DNA of 64,000 nt, from the NCBI GenBank assembly GCA_903837525.1, contig CAILUU010000016.1, positions 62,001-126,000 on the forward strand. Reading direction: 5' to 3'. The notes beneath the pieces were generated by a model. It had not been told where the DNA came from, searched no databases, and saw only the letters and a program-made list of their open reading frames with translations. A program made the position numbers and the translations under genes. Below, in pieces: positions 37,490-46,638 of the stretch. This stretch comes from an uncultured Bacteroidota bacterium. GTDB taxonomy: Bacteria > Bacteroidota > Bacteroidia > Chitinophagales > Chitinophagaceae. Position 1 is the first letter of the stretch. Every line of letters begins with the position of its first letter.

Positions 37490-38554
37490 TTATATTTTAT
37501 ACATCCATTCATGCCTATCGGGCAGTTGCCCATAGCGTATTGCATTTAATTTTGTTTTTATTGCTGGGGCTGTTTTCCATTCATCTGTATTAAATTCTAT
37601 TATATAATCTTTATAACGCAATTCTTTTATAAAGGAAATAGTTGCAGCGGTACCTGTGCCAAATACTTCGTATAATATGCCAGCTTTATGCGCATCAATT
37701 ATATCATCAATACTTAAGGCTCTTTCTTCTACCTTAAAGCCTATTTCTTGTAACAATACCATAGTGCTATTGCGGGTAACACCTGCTAGTATAGTTCCTT
37801 CATCTAAATTAGGTGTAATAGCTGTATTGCCAATTATAAAAAATACATTCATTGTGCCACACTCTTGCACATATTTATGTTCATAAGCATCTGTCCATAA
37901 TACTTGATCGTAGCCTTTTAATTTAGCTTGTGCGGTAGCATACATAGCACCTCCATAATTACCAGCGGCTTTTGCATAACCTACACCTCCGGGTACAGCT
38001 CGTACATATTTTTCCTCTACATAAATACGCATTGGCGTACTGTAGTAAGGGCCAGTTGGGCTAAGCAAAATCATAAATTTATACTTATCGCTAGGTTTTA
38101 CGCCTATCATTTCATCGCTACTAAACATAAATGGCCTAATGTATAAAGAATGATCTTCCATTTGAGGAATCCAATTTTTATCTAATTCAATTAGCATACG
38201 CATACCCTCCATAAAAATATCTTCGGGCACTTGCGGCATTTGCATACGCTCTGCCGAAATATTAAACCGCTTAAAATTATCGTGTGGTCTAAAAATATAG
38301 GCTTCGCCATCGGCATTTTTGTAGGCCTTTATTCCTTCAAAAATGGCTTGACCATAGTGCAAAGCTGCTGTGGAAGGGGATAACAACAGGGGTTGATAAG
38401 GTTTTATTTCTGGCGTTTTCCATTCTCCATCTTCATAATCTACCTCTAACATATGATCGGTAAAGTATTTACCAAACGGAATATTTTCTAAATTAATATC
38501 ATTTAATTTACTTTTTTCAATTTTTGAAATATTAATATCGGCTGCAGCAATCAT
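37490..38554 (-). CDS. ilvE: Branched-chain amino acid aminotransferase
   Basis: This 354-aa class IV PLP enzyme makes or degrades leucine, isoleucine and valine with 2-oxoglutarate. The PLP lysine is K195 in GVGYAKAAGNYG; LHYGQAIFEGIKAY, YIRPFMF and the C-terminal EVFGTGTAA mark the BCAT type II group (as in ilvE of many bacteria and mammalian BCAT). The length is normal. It stands alone: its terminator separates it from rpsL, and the HolD-like gene is divergent. Confidence 0.93.
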   Translation of the reverse strand: MIAAADINISKIEKSKLNDINLENIPFGKYFTDHMLEVDYEDGEWKTPEIKPYQPLLLSPSTAALHYGQAIFEGIKAYKNADGEAYIFRPHDNFKRFNISAERMQMPQVPEDIFMEGMRMLIELDKNWIPQMEDHSLYIRPFMFSSDEMIGVKPSDKYKFMILLSPTGPYYSTPMRIYVEEKYVRAVPGGVGYAKAAGNYGGAMYATAQAKLKGYDQVLWTDAYEHKYVQECGTMNVFFIIGNTAITPNLDEGTILAGVTRNSTMVLLQEIGFKVEERALSIDDIIDAHKAGILYEVFGTGTAATISFIKELRYKDYIIEFNTDEWKTAPAIKTKLNAIRYGQLPDRHEWMYKI

Positions 38555-38609
38555 ATTGATTAATTTTACACAAAGAAACGAAAAAAGAATAGGCTAAAAA
38601 ACCCTTTTT

Positions 38610-39110
38610 ATGAGTTTAGATAATATTCAACTTCCGCCATTAGTTGTTGCAGATTTGTTTAAAAATGTACTAATTGATTTAAAAACAACTGAACAAGTAA
38701 TACAAAACCAATCAAATACTTCACTTGCTTATTTAGGTAATAACAATAAACAAATTTGTATAGTAGTAAATGAGGAAGATGCCGTTTACTTAAAAGAAGA
38801 TGAACTTAGTTTTTTATTAGGCATTTTAGCAGCTTGCAAACTTTCCATGGCAGATATTGCTTTGATAAATTATACTAAAAACAAGCCAACTTACACAGTA
38901 CTTAAGGAAGAAATTAAAGCAACCATTGTTTTATTATTTGGTGTTGCCCCTGGTACAATTGATTTGCCTTTAGCCTTTCCTTTTTATCAACTACAAAAAT
39001 ACAATAATCAACAATACCTATACGCCCCTCATTTAAAGGAATTAATGAGTAATAAAGAAGAAAAAACTAAGCTTTGGAATAGCTTAAAAATTGTATTTTC
39101 ATTAGGCTAA
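38610..39110 (+). CDS. Small conserved-looking protein, possible HolD-like DNA polymerase III psi subunit
   Basis: This 166-aa soluble protein has no signal peptide. I do not recognise the N-terminal half. The C-terminal half has a hydrophobic strand (ATIVLLFGV), a P-rich turn (LPLAFPFYQLQ) and then APHLKELMSNKEEKTKLWNS. That last piece resembles the end of E. coli HolD (psi), in which a P-x-L-x-x-L-x-x-N segment leads to a charged run and LW. Bacteroidota usually lack annotated holD, so this is an attractive but unproven match. It is 13 bases upstream of rdgB on the same strand, so the two are probably co-transcribed. Confidence 0.5.
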   Translation: MSLDNIQLPPLVVADLFKNVLIDLKTTEQVIQNQSNTSLAYLGNNNKQICIVVNEEDAVYLKEDELSFLLGILAACKLSMADIALINYTKNKPTYTVLKEEIKATIVLLFGVAPGTIDLPLAFPFYQLQKYNNQQYLYAPHLKELMSNKEEKTKLWNSLKIVFSLG

Positions 39111-39123
39111 CATTGTACAGCGT

Positions 39124-39708
39124 ATGACAAAAAAAACACTAATTTTTGCAACAAATAACCAACATAAAGTAGCAGAAATAAAATTTGCCTTAAATAACCA
39201 ATTTGATATTGTAACCCTTAAAGAGGCTGGGATAACTATTGATATACCCGAGCCACATGATACTTTTGAAGCCAATGCTTCAGAAAAATCTACGACTATT
39301 TTTAGGTTAACACAAAAAGATTGCTTTGGGGAAGATACTGGATTGCAAGTGGAGTGCTTGAATGGGAAGCCTGGTGTAAAAAGTGCAAGATATGCTGGGG
39401 ATGGAGGAGATTTTAAAGAGAATATTGAAAAACTATTGCACAATATGGAAGGATGCACAAATAGAAATGCACAATTTAAAACTGTAATCGCCTTACTATT
39501 AAAGGGTAAAGAGTATTTTTTTGAGGGTATTTGTACTGGCACTATTACAAAATTTCCTATAGGAAGCAACGGTTTTGGCTATGATTCCGTCTTTGTACCT
39601 AGTGGAGCGAATATAACTTTTGCAGAAATGAGTTTGATCGAAAAAAGTGCCTTTAGCCACAGAAAAAAAGCCTTAGTCAAATTAATAAGTTTCTTAACCA
39701 AAAACTAA
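39124..39708 (+). CDS. rdgB: Non-canonical purine NTP pyrophosphatase (RdgB/HAM1)
   Basis: This 194-aa enzyme hydrolyses dITP, XTP and related damaged nucleotides to monophosphates, keeping them out of DNA and RNA. Signature segments: FATNNQHKVAEIK (nucleotide site), EDTGLQVECLNGKPGVKSARYAG, FEGICTGTI and GFGYDSVFVP, ending SHRKKAL. The length is normal. It follows the HolD-like gene and ends at a hairpin terminator. Confidence 0.95.
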   Translation: MTKKTLIFATNNQHKVAEIKFALNNQFDIVTLKEAGITIDIPEPHDTFEANASEKSTTIFRLTQKDCFGEDTGLQVECLNGKPGVKSARYAGDGGDFKENIEKLLHNMEGCTNRNAQFKTVIALLLKGKEYFFEGICTGTITKFPIGSNGFGYDSVFVPSGANITFAEMSLIEKSAFSHRKKALVKLISFLTKN

Positions 39709-39762
39709 TGCTAAAAACTAATAAATAGAGTTAACAAATTATTTTATTAGCATATTATAAAT

Positions 39763-39788
39763 CACCTCTCCTATTGAGGTGTTTTTTA
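39763..39788 (+). terminator. Terminator of rdgB
   Basis: CACCTC (39763-39768) / GAGGTG (39776-39781) followed by TTTTTT. Confidence 0.75.
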
Positions 39789-39800
39789 TTTTAGGCTAAT

Positions 39801-39808
39801 TATCTTTA
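39801..39808 (+). promoter_or_regulatory. -7 promoter box almost touching the thioesterase start
   Basis: TATCTTTA (near TAnnTTTG) ends 4 bases before the ATG at 39813, suggesting a leaderless or nearly leaderless mRNA. The -33 box is weak. Confidence 0.5.
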
Positions 39809-39812
39809 CGGT

Positions 39813-40244
39813 ATGGCAAGACAACGATTAACATTACCAACTACGCTTCTTTTTACAACCAACATTGATGTACGAATTACAGATATTAATTATGGAAAGC
39901 ATGTAGGCAATGATGCTTTTGTAAGCCTTATACATGAGGCTAGAGTTAAGTGGCTAAAGCATTTTAGCTATACCGAATTACAAATTGCAACTAACATAGG
40001 TTTAATAATGAGTACGCTTTGTATAAACTTTAAAAGCGAAAGTTTTTATGGAGACAGTATTACTGTTAACCTTTTTGTAGGAGATATATCTAAAGCAGGT
40101 TTTGAATTATATTATCAATTAAAAACGGTTAGAGATGAAACTGAGATTGAATTAGCCGTTGCAAAAACAAAGATGGTTTGCTACAATTATACTGCAAAAA
40201 AAGTGGAAACAATTCCAACAAGTTTTACAAAAATCCTAGCTTAA
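39813..40244 (+). CDS. Hotdog-fold acyl-CoA thioesterase (4HBT/YbgC-like)
   Basis: This 143-aa protein fits the hotdog thioesterase fold. The active-site region is DINYGKHVGNDAFVSLIHEAR, the typical D-x-x-x-x-x-H-V-x-N of 4-hydroxybenzoyl-CoA-like thioesterases. It probably hydrolyses acyl-CoA esters in the cytoplasm, but the substrate is unknown. The gene is a single unit placed after the rdgB terminator and faces the DUF3467 gene with 3 bases between the stops. Confidence 0.82.
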   Translation: MARQRLTLPTTLLFTTNIDVRITDINYGKHVGNDAFVSLIHEARVKWLKHFSYTELQIATNIGLIMSTLCINFKSESFYGDSITVNLFVGDISKAGFELYYQLKTVRDETEIELAVAKTKMVCYNYTAKKVETIPTSFTKILA

Positions 40245-40247
40245 TAC

Positions 40248-40559
40248 TTATGCTTGAGCGGTAGGGCCTCCAAAATTAAACGGTATTTCTACCTGTTCCA
40301 TATCTTGTATGTTGCCGTTAGCAGTTTCAAATTTTTTAATGTTATCTACCATTGCCTTCATAAAACGTTTGGCGTGAAAAGGGGTAAGTATAATTCTGCT
40401 TTTTACTTTACTCTTTGGAGTACCTGGCATTACATTTACAAAATCTACAACAAACTCTGCATGGCTATGTGTAATAATAGCTAGGTTAGCGTATTGCCCT
40501 TCAGCAACTTCTTCACTAATTTCAATATTTAGTTCGTTGGGTTGTTCAGTATTATTCAT
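40248..40559 (-). CDS. DUF3467 family protein
   Basis: This is a 103-aa protein starting at ATG 40559; a TTG at 40565 would add two residues. It matches DUF3467, whose members have a conserved ANLAIITHSHAEFVVDFV segment, then PGTPKSKVKSRIILTP and HAKRF. The fold and function are unknown. It is widely kept as a single-copy gene in Bacteroidota. It is convergent with the thioesterase gene. Confidence 0.85.
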   Translation of the reverse strand: MNNTEQPNELNIEISEEVAEGQYANLAIITHSHAEFVVDFVNVMPGTPKSKVKSRIILTPFHAKRFMKAMVDNIKKFETANGNIQDMEQVEIPFNFGGPTAQA

Positions 40560-40724
40560 ATTCAAATAAAAATTAAGTTTTGCTTACAAATATAATAAAG
40601 TAAGTGGTAAACTAAGTTTGTCTTTGGTAAGTATGCTTTTCAAAAAAGCCTCAAATTAAAGTACATGTTTCTTAATTACTACAATTAATCTAAAAATATA
40701 CATGCCCTTTTTGGATTTAATGAA

Positions 40725-40758
40725 TAAAAAAAGGGCTATTTCGATTGAAATAGCCCTT
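40725..40758 (-). terminator. Terminator of the SusCD-DUF1735 unit
   Basis: AAGGGCTATTTC / GAAATAGCCCTT with a 4-base loop and a U-tract on the minus strand, 20 bases after the DUF1735 stop. Confidence 0.88.
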
Positions 40759-40777
40759 ATGTATAATTTAAAATTAC

Positions 40778-41761
40778 TTATGGAATTTTAACAAAATCAT
40801 TAACCAACGATCTTACTCCTCCAGTATTATTAATATATTGAATAAAGGTACTAAACCTAGTTCCAATAAAATTTGAAGCAGAAGTTCCTACAACAACAAC
40901 TGCACCACCTGCCGTAAGTTTAGGCCCATCATTTAAAATAAATGCACCAGCAGTAATTCCTGCATAAGTAGCAGCAGTTAATGAGGTAGTAAAATTAGAT
41001 GGAACGGCACCATTGGTAAACCCTAGTACAATTCCTCCACTTGCATCAACAAAAGTTGTGGTATAATCTTCAGGCGTCATAATTTCACTAGGTGAAAGTG
41101 GCGGAACTATCCTCTCTGATAAGATATTCTGCAAAGGAGCAGTTGTAGTATCGCCACTTTGCCACCTTCTGTACCTGTGACTGTATTTACCAGACAACAC
41201 ATTTCCTATTTTAGTATATGTAATACGACCATAATTCTTTTGAACTTGTACGCCAGAAATACCAGTAGCAGATTTGATTACAATTGGAAGCATAAACGTT
41301 TTTGCACCATCAAACTTATTAGGTTTAAAATAAACTTTAACTGGATCAGATACAAAAGTACCCTTTTTAATTACAACACTAGTTTTGCTAAGTGTAAATA
41401 ATGAATCAGGCATTAATTGAAATTGTACAGTGCTGGTAGCATTATAGGCTGCTATATATGCTGGATCTGTACCAAGAGTTACTGTTAAATCTGCAGATGC
41501 TAACTGAGAAGCATAATCAACATACGCTAAAGAAAATTCCAAGCTATCTAAAGCAGCAGATCCATCGGCAAAAACTAATTTTTTAATATCGCCAGAAGAA
41601 GTACCCCCTTCAAGTATTTTAACTGATCTCAAAGAAGCAGTTGGAGAACCTGATAAAACTGTTCCGTAGTCTTGATCTTCAAAACCTTTATCTTTTAAAC
41701 ATGATGTCATACCAGCAATAATTGCTAACATACCCATGAAGTTTATAAATTTTTTATTCAT
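40778..41761 (-). CDS. DUF1735 surface lipoprotein of a SusCD locus
   Basis: This 327-aa lipoprotein has signal peptide and lipobox MTSC with lipidated C21. A DUF1735 Ig-like domain follows (about 40-190), including the YNATSTVQFQLMPDSLFTLS segment and IVIKSATG, then a lipocalin-like or similar beta-rich tail. DUF1735 proteins accompany SusC/SusD pairs and often bind glycans at the cell surface. It is the third gene of a leftward SusC-SusD-DUF1735 unit, 28 bases after susD. Confidence 0.87.
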   Translation of the reverse strand: MNKKFINFMGMLAIIAGMTSCLKDKGFEDQDYGTVLSGSPTASLRSVKILEGGTSSGDIKKLVFADGSAALDSLEFSLAYVDYASQLASADLTVTLGTDPAYIAAYNATSTVQFQLMPDSLFTLSKTSVVIKKGTFVSDPVKVYFKPNKFDGAKTFMLPIVIKSATGISGVQVQKNYGRITYTKIGNVLSGKYSHRYRRWQSGDTTTAPLQNILSERIVPPLSPSEIMTPEDYTTTFVDASGGIVLGFTNGAVPSNFTTSLTAATYAGITAGAFILNDGPKLTAGGAVVVVGTSASNFIGTRFSTFIQYINNTGGVRSLVNDFVKIP

Positions 41762-41789
41762 TTTATTTAGTTTTTAAGTATGAGAGAAA

Positions 41790-43358
41790 TTATCTATCCC
41801 AGAATATTTTAGAAGTAAAAATACTGATTGATCCCCCTCCAGAAGCATTAACATTAGCTGTGTTAAAATCTAATTCTGTTTGTGGGTAAGGTAATCTTAC
41901 CGGAATTGGATTAGTCCCTCTTCCTGGATCTGTTGATAATGGAAGATTAACAATATCTAATCTTCTATAATCATTCCAAACTTCAAGTAATGTATTTCCG
42001 TTAAAAGCAAAATATTTTTGCCATGCAATAGCTCTTAAATTATCCGTAAGTGTAGTACCAAAAGCAACTCTTGGATCTGGTGAAGTTAAATAAGCTGCAG
42101 CTACTGAAGCAGCACTAGGTACGCCTAACCAAGAAAATGATTCTGTAACCCCACTTTGATACAATGCTGAAGCAGTACCAGTAACGTTCCAACCTCTAGC
42201 TTTTGCTTCTGCTTGTAAAAATAAACTTTCTGAAGCTGTTATTATCCATGAATTCATTGTTGCACTTTTACCTAAACCAGTTGTACCACCAGAAGCTGAT
42301 GATGCTCCTCCTATATCAGAAGTTACACTAGCTCTTTTTGTAGGGTCAGAGTTAGTAATCGCATAATCAATACCAATCCAATGAGCAGGTAAAGTACCCG
42401 GAGTACCAGCTACTGGCTTATAAAAATATTTATAACGCTCATCGTTAAGCCCCTTCATTATATTTAGAGAAAAATTATTAGCTCTGTTAAAGGTCTGTGC
42501 AAAATTACCCGCTTGATCATAAATAAAACTTGCCCAAAAAGGATTTGGCTTAGATACAATATAACCAGGATTTGCACCCATAGTTTCACCAGCATTAATA
42601 TAACCACTTCCTTCTGCATTAATCTTTGCAATTTCAGTTGCAGCAAGCGCATTAATATTTGGCATTTGACTCATGTGAATAAGCAAACGCAATTTTAATG
42701 TATTACCAAATTTTGCCCACTTTAATTTTCTATTAGCAGCTGTATTCAATGATGTACTTGACTTTAAGATATCACCATTTGACAAATTAAAGTTTTTAGC
42801 TTCATCTGCAGCTTTAATTAAAGTAATTCCTTCATCAATCTTCTTTAACAAATCCAAATAAACATCTTCCGCCTTATCGTATTTGGGAGCTATTACACTT
42901 GGGTTAAGAGCTTGTGAATATGGAATATCGTTGAACATGTCAACAGCCATTTGGTAATTAAGCGATTGCATAATTAAAGCAATTCCTTGATAAAATGTTT
43001 CGCCATTAGCTTTAGACTTATTCTCTATAGACTTAAACTCAATGTTTTGATCGTATAAAGAAGACCAAGTACCATTACTTGTACCTGCTTGGCGTAAGTA
43101 CTTACTTTCTTCACCAGAAGCATAGTCAGCACTCGGACTCCAAATACCACACCATCTTGCGAAAGTTCCAAGAGTACCTCTGCCAGATGCAGTTGTAAAA
43201 GTAGCCGTCTTCAGCATTGCCGAGGGAAGTAATAAATCAGATGTAATATTGGCATCTGTTGGAGAGTTCGGATCTGAATTAACATCTAGAAATGTTCTTT
43301 CGCATGAGCCTAAAACACCTAGTGCCAAAAACAGATATATTATTTTTATTTTTTTCAT
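41790..43358 (-). CDS. SusD/RagB family nutrient-binding lipoprotein (SusD-like_2)
   Basis: This 522-aa lipoprotein has a signal peptide ending LGSC, lipidated at C19. The tetratricopeptide-like helices and the segment FLDVNSDPNSPTDAN are typical of SusD-like_2 proteins. It forms the lid of a TonB-dependent SusC pore and captures glycan or peptide substrates at the surface. It is 22 bases downstream of susC. No glycoside hydrolase, sulfatase or regulator gene is next to the unit, so the substrate cannot be guessed. Confidence 0.92.
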   Translation of the reverse strand: MKKIKIIYLFLALGVLGSCERTFLDVNSDPNSPTDANITSDLLLPSAMLKTATFTTASGRGTLGTFARWCGIWSPSADYASGEESKYLRQAGTSNGTWSSLYDQNIEFKSIENKSKANGETFYQGIALIMQSLNYQMAVDMFNDIPYSQALNPSVIAPKYDKAEDVYLDLLKKIDEGITLIKAADEAKNFNLSNGDILKSSTSLNTAANRKLKWAKFGNTLKLRLLIHMSQMPNINALAATEIAKINAEGSGYINAGETMGANPGYIVSKPNPFWASFIYDQAGNFAQTFNRANNFSLNIMKGLNDERYKYFYKPVAGTPGTLPAHWIGIDYAITNSDPTKRASVTSDIGGASSASGGTTGLGKSATMNSWIITASESLFLQAEAKARGWNVTGTASALYQSGVTESFSWLGVPSAASVAAAYLTSPDPRVAFGTTLTDNLRAIAWQKYFAFNGNTLLEVWNDYRRLDIVNLPLSTDPGRGTNPIPVRLPYPQTELDFNTANVNASGGGSISIFTSKIFWDR

Positions 43359-43380
43359 CTTATATCTTTATTATGGTTAA

Positions 43381-46300
43381 TTAAAAAGTAAAGTTAAAAG
43401 TTACACCCAAACTTCTTGTTGGAGGAGTTTGACCTGTTGTATTAATACCAGTAGCATTTCCAGTAGTATTAGCAAATTCAGGATCGGTGTATTGATTTGA
43501 ACTTGGTACCCATAAAGCTACATTTCTAGCTATAAATGATGCAGATATTGCTTTAAACAATTTTTGCTTTGCTAATAATGATTGAGGGAAAGTGTACGAA
43601 AGTGCAACCTCTCTTAACTTCCAAAAATCAGCACTAGTATAATAAGCAGATTCTACAGCATTAAATATAGAATTTGTATAAAGATTTGCATTACCAGATC
43701 TAGTATAAATGTTTGTATTAGGTGTAAATGTACTACCTGTTTGTGTTACAGAATTTGGCCATACAAATGGTTGACGATCATACTCTACAGTAGATGCAGC
43801 AATACCGTTAAACACTAAATCTTGACCTATATCATTATAGATAAAATTTCCACCACGATACTCAAATAAAACACTTAAAGCAAGATCGCCATAAGATATA
43901 CTTGGAGTAAGTCCTATAATATGCTTTGGAAGTGTTTGACCATAAGTTTTTCTTGCGCCAGCTAATGAAGGAGTACCTGTATTAGCATCAACAATAACTC
44001 TTCCTTGTGGATCTCTATTATAGTCAAGTAAATTTAATAAATATGCAGGCTCCCCTTTTTTCACTACAACTAAACCACCGTTACCAATTGAAACTTGATC
44101 TAAACCTTCATATACTTTTGTAACCTTGTTTTGTTGAAAAGTGTAGTTGCCCTTAAAATCTATTTTAAGTTTACCTAAATCTAACAATGGAGTTAAACTT
44201 AATTCAGTCTCAATACCTTCATTAACAAAAGCCGCAGCATTTACTAATGAACTTGTATAACCTGTAGATGCAGGTAATGATATACCTATTATTTGATTAG
44301 TATTATCTTGTCTGTAAGCATTTACCTCTAAACGAACTTTGTTTTTAAACATAGCTAATTCAAAACCAATTTCTTTAGATACGATAAACTCAGGTTTAAT
44401 ATTTGGATCTTTTAATTGATCATCAATACTATAACCAGGCAAGTTTCCGTAAGGGAATGAACCTACACTAAATGAGTTGTTTAATTGGTAAGCTCCTAAA
44501 TTTACATTACCCGATTTAGCATAACTTCCTTTTAATTTTAAAGAAGAAATGGTATTTCCTTTTAATGTAGGTATTAATTCACTAACCATAACCGAAGTAT
44601 TTACTCCTGGATAAAAGAAAGAATTAGCTTTTACCGGTAATCTTGAATCCCAATCGTTTCTTCCACTTAAGGTTACAAATACTTTGTTATCGTAACCAAT
44701 AGTAGCTTGACCAATAGCACTTACTGTTCTAACTTGGTTTAATCCTTGACTAACACCTGGCTCTCCAGTTCTGTTACTAACATTAAACAAAGTAGGAATA
44801 ACTAAGTTAGCGCCACTATTACTAATAGAGTTTGTTTGTCTGCTTAAAATGCTATTACCTACTAAACCATCAATTGAGAATTTCTTGATATTTTTCTTGA
44901 AATTCAAAAAAAGCTCAGATGAAACTCTTACACCAGTAGAAGAAAAATCGTTTACAGAAGCTTTAGTACTTTGCCCCCATGGAGATGGTTTATATGACGC
45001 TGTAAAAGGAGTTACAAAAGTTGCCCCTAACTGAGAACGTGAATTAGAAATAGATAAAGTAGTACCCAAACGATACGTTAAGGAGAATACAGGACTTAAT
45101 TTATAGTTTAAATCTGTACTTGCAATAACTCTATGTGTTTTACCAGTTGATCTATCAATATCTATTAACATATATGGATTGTATCCAAAAAAGTTGTAAT
45201 AACCATCTGCTGTTGCATAAGGGTTACTTCTCCAATTTTTTAATGATGTTAAAGGAACATTACCAGCAGTTTTGATTACTGAAGTATAAATATCATCAAA
45301 ACCACCTCTACCTTGGTTAACTACACTATAGTTTTGTACGATATAGTTAACGTTAAAACCTACAGATAATTTATTAAAATCTCTGCTTGCATTTAAACGG
45401 AAAGAAGTACGACGATTTTTATCCTTAGGCATAATACCCGTAATTACGGCATCTTGTGCAGAAAGTAAAAAACGACTTTTTTCATCCCCACCAGAAACAG
45501 AGATATCTGTTTGAAGGGTTACACCCGTATTAAAGAAATTAAAACGTTCGTTTGGAAGGTTAACATAAGGAACCATAAACTGTTGACCATTCTCCAAAGG
45601 ATGTCCTAATGGAACCATGCTACCATCGTAACGAGGACCAAAACTATTGTTTGTAAAATAATCATATATAGGTAATCCATTAGCATCTTCGGTTTCACCA
45701 GGTCCAAATTCATTTTGTAATTTTGGAAAGTAGGCAATTTTATCGAATTGAGCTGTAGTAGAAAAATTAATAGTTGGTTTAGAACGGTTACCTTTTTTAG
45801 TAGTAATTACAATAGCACCGTTAGCACCATCTTGACCATACAAAATAGCAGCAGCATTACTTTTAAGTACTGATACATCTTGTACATCGTTAGGACTAAT
45901 AGAACTAATTAAATCTAATGAAACAGGGATACCATCAATAACTAACAAGGGTTGATTATTACCAGTTAAAGAACGAACACCTCTTAAGGTAATTCTTGTA
46001 TCAGCAAAAACACCACTGTTTACGTTTTGAACATTCAAACCAGCAACTCTACCAGTTAAACCTTGTTGAACATTTACTGCTTTTACTTTTGTTAAATCTT
46101 CGGCGCCAATAGTTGTAATGGCAGTACCTACTGATTTTGCGTTTATTCTTCTATTTAAAGCACCAGTAACTACAACTTCTTTGATATCACCTTTGGTGCT
46201 TCTTTCTAAAGTTGTAAATAGACTTGTCTGATTTTCAACAGCAACATCTACCGGAGTAAAGCCAGAACTAGAAATAGTTAAAACATCACCTGCTTTAACT

Positions 46301-46485
46301 TTTAACGAGTATTGACCGTTATCATCAGCTGATACCCCATTTGGAGAGCCTTTAATTTTTACAGATGCGAAAGGGACAGCCCTACCATCTTTGTCAGTAA
46401 TCTTACCGGTCACCACTCGGTTTTGTGAAAATGCCAATAAGCTGCAAAGCATAAGCATTGTAAACAGTGATAAAAATCTTCTCAT
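43381..46485 (-). CDS. SusC/RagA family TonB-linked outer-membrane transporter
   Basis: This 1034-aa protein has a signal peptide (about 1-20, ending AFSQ), a carboxypeptidase D-like domain (about 23-100; VTGKITDKDGRAVPFASV), a plug domain (about 110-230; SusC signatures ILYGQDGANGAIVITTKKG) and a beta-barrel ending in aromatic F-N-F-T-F. It imports a bulky ligand across the outer membrane with its SusD partner, powered by TonB. Promoter boxes are at 46513-46542. Confidence 0.96.
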   Translation of the reverse strand: MRRFLSLFTMLMLCSLLAFSQNRVVTGKITDKDGRAVPFASVKIKGSPNGVSADDNGQYSLKVKAGDVLTISSSGFTPVDVAVENQTSLFTTLERSTKGDIKEVVVTGALNRRINAKSVGTAITTIGAEDLTKVKAVNVQQGLTGRVAGLNVQNVNSGVFADTRITLRGVRSLTGNNQPLLVIDGIPVSLDLISSISPNDVQDVSVLKSNAAAILYGQDGANGAIVITTKKGNRSKPTINFSTTAQFDKIAYFPKLQNEFGPGETEDANGLPIYDYFTNNSFGPRYDGSMVPLGHPLENGQQFMVPYVNLPNERFNFFNTGVTLQTDISVSGGDEKSRFLLSAQDAVITGIMPKDKNRRTSFRLNASRDFNKLSVGFNVNYIVQNYSVVNQGRGGFDDIYTSVIKTAGNVPLTSLKNWRSNPYATADGYYNFFGYNPYMLIDIDRSTGKTHRVIASTDLNYKLSPVFSLTYRLGTTLSISNSRSQLGATFVTPFTASYKPSPWGQSTKASVNDFSSTGVRVSSELFLNFKKNIKKFSIDGLVGNSILSRQTNSISNSGANLVIPTLFNVSNRTGEPGVSQGLNQVRTVSAIGQATIGYDNKVFVTLSGRNDWDSRLPVKANSFFYPGVNTSVMVSELIPTLKGNTISSLKLKGSYAKSGNVNLGAYQLNNSFSVGSFPYGNLPGYSIDDQLKDPNIKPEFIVSKEIGFELAMFKNKVRLEVNAYRQDNTNQIIGISLPASTGYTSSLVNAAAFVNEGIETELSLTPLLDLGKLKIDFKGNYTFQQNKVTKVYEGLDQVSIGNGGLVVVKKGEPAYLLNLLDYNRDPQGRVIVDANTGTPSLAGARKTYGQTLPKHIIGLTPSISYGDLALSVLFEYRGGNFIYNDIGQDLVFNGIAASTVEYDRQPFVWPNSVTQTGSTFTPNTNIYTRSGNANLYTNSIFNAVESAYYTSADFWKLREVALSYTFPQSLLAKQKLFKAISASFIARNVALWVPSSNQYTDPEFANTTGNATGINTTGQTPPTRSLGVTFNFTF

Positions 46486-46512
46486 GTGCGTTAATTGAGT
46501 TTTATGATAATG

Positions 46513-46542
46513 TAAAAATAGGGAATTTTTGTTAACGTCAAA
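46513..46542 (-). promoter_or_regulatory. Promoter of the SusCD unit
   Basis: On the minus strand: TTTG (46542-46539), 18-base spacer, TATTTTTA (46520-46513), 27 bases before the susC ATG. This fits the Bacteroidota consensus except for the last base. Confidence 0.65.
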
Positions 46543-46638
46543 TAATTGTTAAATTTATTTTATTAAATTAAAAATTTTGAACTCCTTCAAGCAATGACAA
46601 TTTATGATGCCATTTCGCTGCTTTTGTGTTAAAAAATG

